From contig CAYYNQ010000035.1 in assembly GCA_964473105.1 (NCBI GenBank), positions 1 to 51,028 on the forward strand: DNA of 51,028 nucleotides, read 5' to 3'. The notes under the pieces were generated by a model, which searched no databases, was not told the DNA's origin, and saw only the letters and a program-made list of their open reading frames with translations. This DNA is from CAYYNQ01 sp964473105 (GTDB lineage: Bacteria > Sumerlaeota > Sumerlaeia > MVZB01). Shown here one piece after another: positions 43,808-51,028 of the stretch. Made by a program: the position numbers and the translations under genes. The stretch's first letter is position 1, and each line of letters opens with the position of its first letter.

Positions 43808-44980
43808 ACCCGGAATTTTTATTCAGTAGATTCAAATACGGCGGGGAAATATTCGAGGAAACCGGCCTGTCTTGAAAATCATACACAGCGCACTTGGGTC
43901 GAGATCGACTTGGCTGCGCTCGTCCGGAACACACGGCGCGTGATAAGCCTCCTGCCCCCCAACGGTCATCTTATTCCTTCCATTAAAAAAGATGCCTACG
44001 GTCACGGCATTGTGGAGGTCGCCCGTGTTCTCGCCCGTGAGAAACGCATGGGAGCCGCAGGCATCGCCACGATGGATGAAGCAATCACTTTGAGAAAATC
44101 AGGGTTTTGCGGGCCCCTCATCTGTTTCGGCACGACCACATCTCCATACCTCGATGAGATCACCAGCCTGGACGGAGTGACCCACACCATCACGTCCGCG
44201 GCCGGGGCGAAATATCTCGACGATGCAGCCGAAAAGGCCGGTAACATCGTATCCATGCATCTGAAGATAGACACGGGGATGGGACGGCTCGGCAGGTCCG
44301 GTGATGAAGTTCTTCCAGAACTGGATGCAATCCGTTCATTTCGGTCAGTACGTCTGACTGGCTTGTGGACTCATTTGGCTGCATGCGGCGAAAATCCAGG
44401 AAGCGGGATGGAACAAGTAAGGTCCATCATGGATTTTCGCAAAAAGGCCAAACTTGCAAGCATCCCGGTTCACCTAGGCGGATCCGATGCCCTCAGCCTG
44501 GCGGAAAGGCTTCATCCCAGCATATCCATCCGGTCTGGAATTGCCCTGTTCGGCCATCATGCACTGTTTGACGACTTGGAACCCGTGATGACTTTCAAGA
44601 GTCGGGTCATCCAGTTACGCCGTGTACCACCCGGCACAACCGTTTCATACGACATGACTTTTACCACAAAAAGGGACTCGATGCTCGCGCTGGTTGGAGC
44701 AGGTTATGGGAACGGTTATATGCGAAGCCTTTCCAGCAGGGGACATGTCTTGATTCACGGTTGTCGTTGTCCTGTTGCAGGCCGGGTCTGCATGGACCAG
44801 TGTGTGATTGATGTCACAGATTGTCCGCATGTTGATGTTAACGACGAGGTTGTCTTGTTCGGTCGCCAGGATGATTGTCTACTCCCGGTAGGCGATGTCG
44901 CCAAATGGGCTAACTCCATCTCGTATGAGTTGATGTGCCTTGCAGGCCGGTTGAACCCCAGAATATATCTCGAACCGTGA
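43775..44980 (+). CDS. alr: Alanine racemase
   Basis: Makes D-alanine for peptidoglycan with PLP. The 401-aa protein has WVEIDLAALVRNTRRV and the PLP lysine Lys71 in IKKDAYGHG (normally VKADAYGHG, so Lys72 is an odd second residue). KIDTGMGRLG follows, and the catalytic Tyr region TVSYDMTF (usual SYG.TF), AGYGNGYMR, GRVCMDQCVIDVT and the final MCLAGRLNPRIY. The N-terminus has ~40 residues before the conserved WVEIDL, longer than usual, so a later start such as ATG 43787 or one further in cannot be excluded. Confidence 0.93.
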   Translation: MLSAMSESTVHTRNFYSVDSNTAGKYSRKPACLENHTQRTWVEIDLAALVRNTRRVISLLPPNGHLIPSIKKDAYGHGIVEVARVLAREKRMGAAGIATMDEAITLRKSGFCGPLICFGTTTSPYLDEITSLDGVTHTITSAAGAKYLDDAAEKAGNIVSMHLKIDTGMGRLGRSGDEVLPELDAIRSFRSVRLTGLWTHLAACGENPGSGMEQVRSIMDFRKKAKLASIPVHLGGSDALSLAERLHPSISIRSGIALFGHHALFDDLEPVMTFKSRVIQLRRVPPGTTVSYDMTFTTKRDSMLALVGAGYGNGYMRSLSSRGHVLIHGCRCPVAGRVCMDQCVIDVTDCPHVDVNDEVVLFGRQDDCLLPVGDVAKWANSISYELMCLAGRLNPRIYLEP

Positions 44981-45246
44981 ACCGGTATAGCATGGCTCAT
45001 CAGCGCACGATCATGGTCACCCTCATGACGGATGACATGGATCATCTCGCGATCTTCCGCTCAAACTCGAATTGGCAGTCTGGAATATGGAGGTCCTGGA
45101 CGATATCAGATTCCAAACCGGATGCCTCTGGCAAGGGAAACCTCCCGACTACAGAATATTACAGGCAAAAGGGATTCAGGACTTGAAGATCTCTATCGTT
45201 CAAACACATACTGATGGATCGACTTCGATGACCACAGGCACTCACC

Positions 45247-46152
45247 ATGAAACTGCATAGTCTCCTGAATGAAGATCATATCCTGATCGGCGGCCAGGCC
45301 GAGAGGCTGGATCAGGTTGTCCGGAGAATGCTTGAAACATTCGGAAGCACGATTCGGGAAAACCGAATCGATGAAGTTACAACGGAACTCATGGGTCGGG
45401 AAACCCGAAACCCAAGCATGCTGGCAGAGGGCATCTGCATGCCCCACGTCCGCCTGACATGGCTCGACCGATTCCAGTTCGGCCTCTTTGTATCCGATGA
45501 ACCCTTCAGGCATCCCGTTGAAGATATGCCGACGATCAACATGGTTTTCATCATTCTGGCACCCCAGAACAGAAACACGATGATGCTGCAGACAATGGCC
45601 GCGATCGTACGGTTGCTGCGCAGCAAGGAAACTTACCGCGGCCTCATGAACATCAAAAGCCGCCCACGGATCCTGCGCCTGATCGAGGAGAGCGGCATCG
45701 ACGTGAAGAAAGCATTGGTGGCAGCGGATGTCATGAACCCCATATCGCATTCTATCGCAGGCGATATGGGTCTATTCGAGGCACTCGATGTCCTAGTCGA
45801 TGCATCCGATGAGGGCGTTCCCGTCCTGAACGAAAACCGGAATCTGATCGGGGAGCTGACAAGCCGTGAAGTCCTGGCGTTGGGCATGCCGAAATATCTC
45901 GACCTGATCGTCAACCCCTCCATGCTGGAACACTTCGAACCTTTCGCAAGCTTCTTTCAGCAGGAAAACAGCATGAAAGCCCGCGAGGTATGCCGTCGTG
46001 ACATTATATCCGTCTCACCAGACACCCCAATCGTCCAGGTTGCACACCTGATGATGACCCGGAGGGAAAGTCGAATTTATGTCGTTGATGAAGAACAACT
46101 TCACGGGATTATTCTGCGGAAAAGTATTATAGCAAAAGTGCTGCATTATTAA
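45247..46152 (+). CDS. PTS EIIA-like domain fused to a CBS pair
   Basis: A 301-aa soluble protein. Residues 1-~155 are an EIIA-Ntr/fructose-type domain with the phospho-acceptor His67 in EGICMPHVRL. Residues ~165-295 form two CBS motifs (AADVMNPISHSIAGDMGLFEALDVLVDASDEGVPVLNENRNLIGELTSREVLALG and VCRRDIISVSPDTPIVQVAHLMMTRRESRIYVVDEEQLHGIILRKSIIAKVL), which bind adenosine nucleotides in other proteins. Together they suggest an energy-sensing regulator that can be phosphorylated. No EI, HPr or EIIB/C is nearby. It stands alone between alr and argD. Confidence 0.88.
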   Translation: MKLHSLLNEDHILIGGQAERLDQVVRRMLETFGSTIRENRIDEVTTELMGRETRNPSMLAEGICMPHVRLTWLDRFQFGLFVSDEPFRHPVEDMPTINMVFIILAPQNRNTMMLQTMAAIVRLLRSKETYRGLMNIKSRPRILRLIEESGIDVKKALVAADVMNPISHSIAGDMGLFEALDVLVDASDEGVPVLNENRNLIGELTSREVLALGMPKYLDLIVNPSMLEHFEPFASFFQQENSMKAREVCRRDIISVSPDTPIVQVAHLMMTRRESRIYVVDEEQLHGIILRKSIIAKVLHY

Positions 46153-46200
46153 TCGCCTCCGTGCATAATGACCTCTAGCGTCGCCAACGGAGAATGAAAC

Positions 46201-47445
46201 GTGCACAAAGCCCTGCCCACAAGGACTTTACCACCCCTGGAACAATGGTCGTCAAACGAGTGGCGGGATCGTTACGATTCCGTCATGACTCCCCAATACG
46301 GAGAACGCCGTATTGCACTCGTGCGTGGAGAGGGATCGCGTGTCTGGGATGCCGATGGTAGAGAATACCTGGATTTCCTGACGGGGATCAGCGTGAACAA
46401 CCTGGGGCACTGCCACCCCAAGATCACCGCCGCAATCCGTGAACAGGCGGGGACAATCTGCCATACGACAAACCTCTATTATATACCGCGTCAGATTCAA
46501 CTGGCAGAACTGCTGGTCCGGAATAGTTTCGCGGACTGCGCGTTCTTCTGTAACTCAGGTGCTGAAGCCAATGAGGCGGCCATCAAGATCACGCGTCGGC
46601 ATGCTGCGCTCAACCACAGAACTGGAAACCCTGAGATCATCTCGATGACCGGGTCATTTCACGGACGCACAATCGCAACGCTTAGTGCTGCCGGACCGGG
46701 AAAACATACTCAGGGATTCGAACCACTGGTCAAAGGGTTCACTCGTGCCGCCTTTAATGACTTGGATCAGGTTCGTAAACAGGTCAACAGCAATACGATC
46801 GGCATCATCATCGAACCAGTTCAGGGGGAAGGAGGGATCCATGTTGCCAAGAGGGATTTTATCAAGGGCCTCAGGCAAATTTGCGACGAGTGTCAACTCA
46901 TCCTTATCTTCGACGAGATCCAATGCGGACTGGGTCGTGCAGGTGCACTCTTTGCCTATGAAACCTATGGCATTGAACCTGACGTAATGACGCTGGCCAA
47001 AAGTCTGGGCGGAGGCTTGGCCATGGGTTCAATGCTCTGCAGAAAGCACATTGCCACGGCTTTTACACCGGGAACTCACGGGACAACACTTGGAGGAAAC
47101 CATATCACCGCCGCTGCAGCGCTGGCATACGTCAGTGAACTGGTCGAGGGAGACTGGGGCCCAAAAGCCGCGCTGCAGGGTGCGAAATTTGAGGGCCTAT
47201 TAACCGAAAGATTATCCGGGTTCAAATCCTTCACGGAAATCCGTAGGCGAGGCCTGATGATGGCGGTTGAACTCGAAGAAAAGGCAGGAGAAGTGCTGCT
47301 TGAGTGTGAACTAAACGGACTGCTGGTCAATGTGACAGGCGGGGAGAATATCAGGATCCTCCCCCCCCTGAATGTCACCGACGAGGAAATCAACCATGCC
47401 GTGGATATCCTGGAAGGTGCCCTGAAAAGCGTTTTTGCACCATAG
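46201..47445 (+). CDS. argD: Acetylornithine aminotransferase
   Basis: A PLP class-III aminotransferase of arginine synthesis (often also used for succinyl-DAP). The 414-aa protein starts at GTG 46201, with GGAG about 8 bases before it. GSRVWDADGREYLDFLTGISVNNLGHCHPKI, FFCNSGAEANEAAIKITRRHA, SMTGSFHGRT, the EPVQGEGGI segment, IFDEIQCGLGRAGALFAYE and the PLP lysine Lys267 in LAKSLGGGLAMG are all diagnostic. Other members of this clan share these motifs, so ArgD is inferred from the full pattern and the presence of argF. Confidence 0.92.
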   Translation: MHKALPTRTLPPLEQWSSNEWRDRYDSVMTPQYGERRIALVRGEGSRVWDADGREYLDFLTGISVNNLGHCHPKITAAIREQAGTICHTTNLYYIPRQIQLAELLVRNSFADCAFFCNSGAEANEAAIKITRRHAALNHRTGNPEIISMTGSFHGRTIATLSAAGPGKHTQGFEPLVKGFTRAAFNDLDQVRKQVNSNTIGIIIEPVQGEGGIHVAKRDFIKGLRQICDECQLILIFDEIQCGLGRAGALFAYETYGIEPDVMTLAKSLGGGLAMGSMLCRKHIATAFTPGTHGTTLGGNHITAAAALAYVSELVEGDWGPKAALQGAKFEGLLTERLSGFKSFTEIRRRGLMMAVELEEKAGEVLLECELNGLLVNVTGGENIRILPPLNVTDEEINHAVDILEGALKSVFAP

Positions 47446-47478
47446 AGACTGGGGGATCCGGACATGAAACATTGACCG

Positions 47479-48735
47479 GTGAAGGATAACTCCATGAATT
47501 TTTCCCCTGTTCGACTTAACCTCGAGGCCATCCCCTACGAGCACGAGGGTTCCCGGATGGTCCTGATCAGGGATCATGAGGGTCTTTGTGATGAGCCGCT
47601 TCTGATGCCGGTATCAATGTTCATCGTGGCGACTCTGCTCGACGGCAAGAATGACACCGAAGCCATCCAAGCGAAGTTCCCTGAACTGACCAAGGGCCAG
47701 ACACTCCAGAAAGACCAAATCCTGACAATCATTGATGAGCTCGACTCACATCATCTTCTTGAAAATGAACGGTCCCAGAACAAGCGTAAATCTCTTCAGG
47801 AAGAATGGGGGCGACTGAAGGTCAGACCGTCTTCACACGCCGGTGATGCCTACCCGGTCAACCGGAAGGAATGTCTCGAACTATTCCGAAATTATTTCGC
47901 CGGGGTTCAGGAGGGACACGGTGGAGGCTATCCGCGCGGCCTCATCATTCCGCATATTGATTACAGGATTGGCGGTCACAGCATTGCAAAAGGTATCGCA
48001 ACCCTCATACCGGATGACCCCGCTGACCTTTATATCATCTTGGGCGTATCACATGGGCCCTCCAAGAACATGTTCACTCTGACCGATAAGTCTTTCGAAA
48101 CACCCTTTGGAATCGCCAGAACCGATACTGAAGCCGTACAAAGGCTTGAATCTCTCTACGGAGGCGACCGGCTCGACGGCTCAATGGCCCACAAGAACGA
48201 ACATAGCATCGAGTTCGCAGTCATGGCACTCCAGTATTACCATATACAAAATCGTGATTACCGAATCCTTCCGCTGCTGACCGGTTCACTGTATGAGAAC
48301 ATGGAAGATGGAAGTCCATCCCCACTTGAACGGAAAGAGGTCTACGAATTTATCGATGCCCTAGCCCGTTTGATCCGCGGACACCACGGACGTATCTGTA
48401 TCATAGCCAGCGTCGACCTGAGCCACGTTGGGCTGAAGTTCGGTGGTGAGAAGGAGATTAATGATGAAACAGCTGAATGTGTCCGTGTCGCTGATGACCA
48501 GATGCTCAGGCAGATCGAGATCTCGGATCCCGAAAGGTTCTTCAAAACCTTCAGGGCTGACCAAAATGCACGAAATGTCGATGCTGTCACCGCGGTTTAT
48601 GTGCTGCTGCACGTGATGAACAGGCTGGATGGCCAAGGCGATGAAACCCGCAGGGTAGACCGCATCGATTATCAGCAATGGCGTGAGAGTGAAACCGGGT
48701 CCATGGTATCATATGCAAGTCTAGCGCTTTACTGA
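47479..48735 (+). CDS. Memo-family protein (AmmeMemoRadiSam system protein B) with an N-terminal extension
   Basis: Residues ~110-418 are a Memo domain (LicC/dioxygenase-like fold): GDAYPV, GLIIPHIDYRIGGHSIAKG, ILGVSHGP, MAHKNEHSIEFAVMALQYY with metal-ligand-type His, IASVDLSHVGLKFG. The first ~100 residues (VRLNLEAIPYEHEGSRMVLIRDHEGLCDEPLLMPVSMFIVATLLDGKNDTEAIQAKF...) resemble PqqD-like small domains. In other genomes Memo sits with an AMMECR1 and a radical SAM gene; neither is here. The function is unknown even where it is best studied. It follows argD by 33 bases. Confidence 0.85.
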   Translation: MKDNSMNFSPVRLNLEAIPYEHEGSRMVLIRDHEGLCDEPLLMPVSMFIVATLLDGKNDTEAIQAKFPELTKGQTLQKDQILTIIDELDSHHLLENERSQNKRKSLQEEWGRLKVRPSSHAGDAYPVNRKECLELFRNYFAGVQEGHGGGYPRGLIIPHIDYRIGGHSIAKGIATLIPDDPADLYIILGVSHGPSKNMFTLTDKSFETPFGIARTDTEAVQRLESLYGGDRLDGSMAHKNEHSIEFAVMALQYYHIQNRDYRILPLLTGSLYENMEDGSPSPLERKEVYEFIDALARLIRGHHGRICIIASVDLSHVGLKFGGEKEINDETAECVRVADDQMLRQIEISDPERFFKTFRADQNARNVDAVTAVYVLLHVMNRLDGQGDETRRVDRIDYQQWRESETGSMVSYASLALY

Positions 48736-49084
48736 CAATCCATCATGGACCGATCTTGTTTCCGTCTTGTTGATAAAACAGGTATGCTCTGATAGAATTT
48801 TCGGGGTCGGGGTCCGGGTTGGGGATTTTCTCGCCGGCTGACAAATATGAAATACGCTGGAATGCAGGGCAAAACCCGGAGGCCAGGGAACCGGAAATAC
48901 GGACTGAAAAAGGCCTCACGGATGCAATATCATGAGTAAGATCCTGTTAGCCTGAGTAAACAGCCCGGGAATGCACCCATACAATTTTGTCATGCACGGG
49001 TTGAACCGGGGAACTGATCTGCAGGACAGTTAATTCAATACCTCTCGCACCGGGAGACACTTTCAAATAACGGCAGGATCTGTC
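48736..49084. other. Intergenic region, 349 bases, with foldable segments
   Basis: No gene-like frame. Contains the candidate structured segment at 48859-48926, and a second fold with CCCGG near 48963 pairing to CCGGG near 49010 around an ACAATTTTGT hairpin. The region lies just upstream of the membrane protein at 49085. Confidence 0.5.
48859..48926. ncRNA. Candidate structured RNA leader
   Basis: CCG-GAGGCC (48876-48884) pairs with GGCCTC-A-CGG (48912-48921) as nine pairs with one bulged A. Inside, CCG and CGG (48891-48893, 48900-48902) frame an inner hairpin with loop GAAATA. TGCA at 48863-48866 can pair with TGCA at 48923-48926 to close the whole. It is not a clear match to any riboswitch that I know. 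The next gene starts 159 bases downstream. Confidence 0.35.
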
Positions 49085-49975
49085 ATGGTATTCCCGATTT
49101 TGTTCATGGTTTTACACTTCATCTTCCTGGGTTACGTGCTGACCACAGGAGTCGTACAGTTGATTTTATCTTCAAAGGTCGGCCAAGACAGGACTGCATC
49201 CTGGATGATCTCAAGAATGGATGGCCTGAACCCATTCATGTATCTGATGGTCGTGTTAACCGGTATCCTGCTATTGGTCTCGGCCCCGGGTATAAGCGGG
49301 GAGCCCCAATTTCCCTGGATCCGGGTGTTTTTTCTGACCATCATATTGCTGCTCACCTCCCTTTTGCTGCAGAAATATCACGGAAAAATGATGAAGACTG
49401 CCCGTCTTGGTTTGCGTTTCGGGCGTCTACTGCCACTGATCATCTTGGTCTATATCATGTACATCCAGACCCAGCAGTCCCTGTTGCTCTCATCAGGGAA
49501 TGAGGTCGAGTCGAAACTATTCTGGGCACGCCTGTTACATAACGGGTTCGGTCTACTCGTGGTCGGGGGTGGGTGGATGGCTTTTTTTGGCATGTTTCAT
49601 GTTGACAGGAACAGGGGTGAGGATGATGTGGCGGGTGGGGCCCGAATACGTAAAATCGGGGCTTTGCTGGTCCTCAAGGCGACCTTGCTGCAGACTGTTT
49701 CAGGCCTATGGTTAATGGCTGTTCAACCGACAAAAATGAAGGATCTGTTCAATGGGGACCCGGAATCCTTGTTGTTCATGATTTCTCTGACCGGAGTGTT
49801 ACTACTGCTCATATCAGGTGTTATGTGTCTCTTCTGGAAGAATAAAAAATGGCCGGTTCACATGTTAGGCATCTCTCTCCTCCTGGTCCTCACGGGAATG
49901 ATGTCCGCGCGTCATGCGTTACACGAAAGCCGAATGACTGATATATCCCTGACAAGTAACATTGAACCGCTCTGA
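49085..49975 (+). CDS. Membrane protein of unknown function (about eight helices)
   Basis: A 296-aa protein whose hydrophobic segments fill most of the length: near 5-27, 50-66, 77-95, 113-130, 148-168, 190-208, 224-246 and 255-275. Several His lie in or at the ends of helices (LHFIFLGY at the start, LLHNGFGLL and FFGMFHVDR mid-protein, SARHALHES near the end), so heme or metal binding is possible but unproven. The family is not recognised. It stands alone, preceded by the foldable leader region. Confidence 0.65.
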   Translation: MVFPILFMVLHFIFLGYVLTTGVVQLILSSKVGQDRTASWMISRMDGLNPFMYLMVVLTGILLLVSAPGISGEPQFPWIRVFFLTIILLLTSLLLQKYHGKMMKTARLGLRFGRLLPLIILVYIMYIQTQQSLLLSSGNEVESKLFWARLLHNGFGLLVVGGGWMAFFGMFHVDRNRGEDDVAGGARIRKIGALLVLKATLLQTVSGLWLMAVQPTKMKDLFNGDPESLLFMISLTGVLLLLISGVMCLFWKNKKWPVHMLGISLLLVLTGMMSARHALHESRMTDISLTSNIEPL

Positions 49976-50291
49976 TGATGGCAGGATATCTAACCGCAAA
50001 ACCCTGGGGGAGGGCAGGAAAGACAACCCTCCGTTAAAAACGTTTGGCCTACTGCACATAAAGGTATATTTATTATGAATTCCTGCTCAGTGTGGGAAAC
50101 ATTTTCTGTGCCTCCGCCCCGTGACCGAAAACCTTACGTTTTTCATGACCATCCAAGGGTCAACCGAGACAAGCCGAACCAATGAAAATCCACCTTGATC
50201 CGGGGGAAGCAAGCTGAAAGGATAGACCCTCCCAGGTTTTTATCCAAATCTGGATCAAACAACCTTGCCATGGATTTAATCAGGATCAAAC
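49976..50291. other. Intergenic region, 316 bases
   Basis: A hairpin GGAGGG (50009-50014) / CCCTCC (50027-50032) lies 33 bases after the membrane protein and could help end its transcript, but no T-run follows. GGATCAAAC occurs twice in direct orientation (50252-50260 and 50283-50291), the second right before the next ATG. Nothing else is seen. Confidence 0.4.
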
Positions 50292-51028
50292 ATGCACCTA
50301 TTTTCGGAATCTGTCCAAATCCCGGACCCCGTAAAATCACTCCCTGAATCACACCGGAACCGAATCACCTGTGCTCTGGAACTAATGGCCTGCCAAGCCG
50401 TTGGTTCCGAAGCATTCCGCGGTCAGGTCGAAACCATAATCAAGCCCGATCAATCACCGGTCACCGTTGCCGACCTTCTGCATCAGGCTCAATTTCAGCA
50501 ATTATTGAAAAATAATTTTCCCGGAGATGCCCTCATCAGCGAGGAACCGAGAGAACTTCAGGAACAGGTGATCGATACAGCCGCGATGGCATCGCGTCAA
50601 TTTTATGGTCTTGAACTTGAACCTGAACTCTACACCCCTCCCGACAAGTCACAACTAACCTGGATCATGGATCCAATAGACGGAACCAAAGGCTACTTGG
50701 CCGGCCGTTATTATGCCATTGCATTGGCCTGTTTTGATGGTATTGAGCCTTTCTTTGCCACGATAGCCGTACCCGCATCCCCTCCAGAGGGCGGGGATTT
50801 TTCCATAAACGGCTCGCTTGGCTTTGCCGTCAAGGGCATGGGTGCGTGGATGGGACGGGTGGAACACGGAAAATCAGTTACGTTCCACCGGTTGAACACC
50901 CTTCATGCTGCAAAACCCGGACGCCTGCGCCTGACCATGTCACTTGAACACGCAGGAGGACTAGATGTGATTCTGGAAGAGACGTTGGGTGCATATGATC
51001 TCATCAAAATGGACAGTCAGGCCAAATA
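50292..51028 (+). CDS. Inositol monophosphatase-superfamily phosphatase, 3'(2'),5'-bisphosphate nucleotidase-like (partial)
   Basis: The frame from ATG 50292 stays open to the window end, so the C-terminus is missing (245 codons seen). It has the lithium-sensitive phosphatase motifs: KPDQSPVTVADLLHQ near residue 50, ISEEP with metal ligands Glu84/Glu85, and WIMDPIDGTKGYL with Asp127 and Asp130. The DPIDGTKGY form, as opposed to DPLDGTxNF, fits the 3'(2'),5'-bisphosphate nucleotidase (HAL2/CysQ-type) branch, which removes PAP made in sulfate assimilation. A role as inositol phosphatase is less likely. No sulfate genes are in view. Confidence 0.85.
   Translation, partial: MHLFSESVQIPDPVKSLPESHRNRITCALELMACQAVGSEAFRGQVETIIKPDQSPVTVADLLHQAQFQQLLKNNFPGDALISEEPRELQEQVIDTAAMASRQFYGLELEPELYTPPDKSQLTWIMDPIDGTKGYLAGRYYAIALACFDGIEPFFATIAVPASPPEGGDFSINGSLGFAVKGMGAWMGRVEHGKSVTFHRLNTLHAAKPGRLRLTMSLEHAGGLDVILEETLGAYDLIKMDSQAK

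Noticed and set aside
46720..46745. tRNA-like GATTCGAACC segment
   Set aside because: It lies inside argD and no cloverleaf surrounds it; I found no tRNA in the window.
48859..48926. Cobalamin or cyclic-di-GMP riboswitch
   Set aside because: Short stretches look similar, but the conserved distant parts of both consensus structures are absent, so I only report an unnamed foldable segment.
1..51028. CRISPR arrays, insertion sequences, integrases or phage genes
   Set aside because: No regularly spaced repeats, transposase motifs or phage-like proteins were seen on either strand.

Overview
This window is about 51 kb of gene-dense bacterial chromosome (roughly 50-55 % G+C by eye). It has no phage, transposase, CRISPR or tRNA/rRNA signal that I can see. 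The gene set points to a free-living, respiring Gram-negative bacterium: diaminopimelate-type peptidoglycan (dapF, alr, murJ, amidase), a TolC-type outer-membrane channel with a lipobox, a Rieske/cytochrome b complex with fused cytochrome c domains, and menaquinone made by the futalosine route (mqnB, mqnD). Protein architectures (Memo with an N-terminal extension, DUF2203, an orphan two-receiver regulator, a long linker in IF2) look like an uncultured or little-studied phylum, but I cannot name it from sequence alone.

Layout. 1-3240: end of an upstream gene (probably nusA) and infB. 3268-5142: large membrane protein. 5162-10708 (minus): mrp, then an envelope run of amidase, murJ and a HAD phosphatase. 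11040-13625: AftB-like GT-C membrane glycosyltransferase and rfbD (minus). 13792-17892: molybdopterin cluster (moeB-rhodanese fusion, moaA, moaD, moaE) followed by gluQ. 18012-22644: frameshifted methyltransferase, LysM lipoprotein, undecaprenyl-phosphate sugar phosphotransferase, ArsC-like protein and OsmC. 23110-24109: YtrA-type GntR regulator with a palindrome at its promoter, and an unknown protein. 24201-26039 (minus): mqnB and mqnD. 26305-30644: thioredoxin-fold protein, M19 dipeptidase, argF, dapF and a membrane protein. 30670-32146: DUF2203 protein and a wrecked NtrC-type regulator. 32536-37946: nhaA, then (minus) an APC permease fused to PTS-EIIA and RCK-C domains followed by a TolC-like lipoprotein. 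38325-40785: double-receiver protein with a clear terminator, a secreted unknown and hpt. 40990-43349 (minus): Rieske and cytochrome b-c. 43775-51028: alr, EIIA-CBS protein, argD, Memo-like protein, membrane protein, and a 3'(2'),5'-bisphosphate nucleotidase-like gene that runs off the end.

Most of the window is housekeeping and envelope metabolism. The parts that stand out are: a DapF homologue in which both catalytic cysteines are serines; an ornithine transcarbamylase whose HCLP motif reads HDLP; two separate proteins carrying PTS-EIIA modules with no EI/HPr nearby; a permease-EIIA-RCK fusion coupled to an outer-membrane channel; a three-part foldable intergenic element at 10831-10906; a second foldable leader at 48859-48926; and a perfect 16-bp palindrome at 38004-38019 whose half-site recurs upstream of the Rieske gene. 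No single obviously new multi-gene system could be proven from sequence alone.
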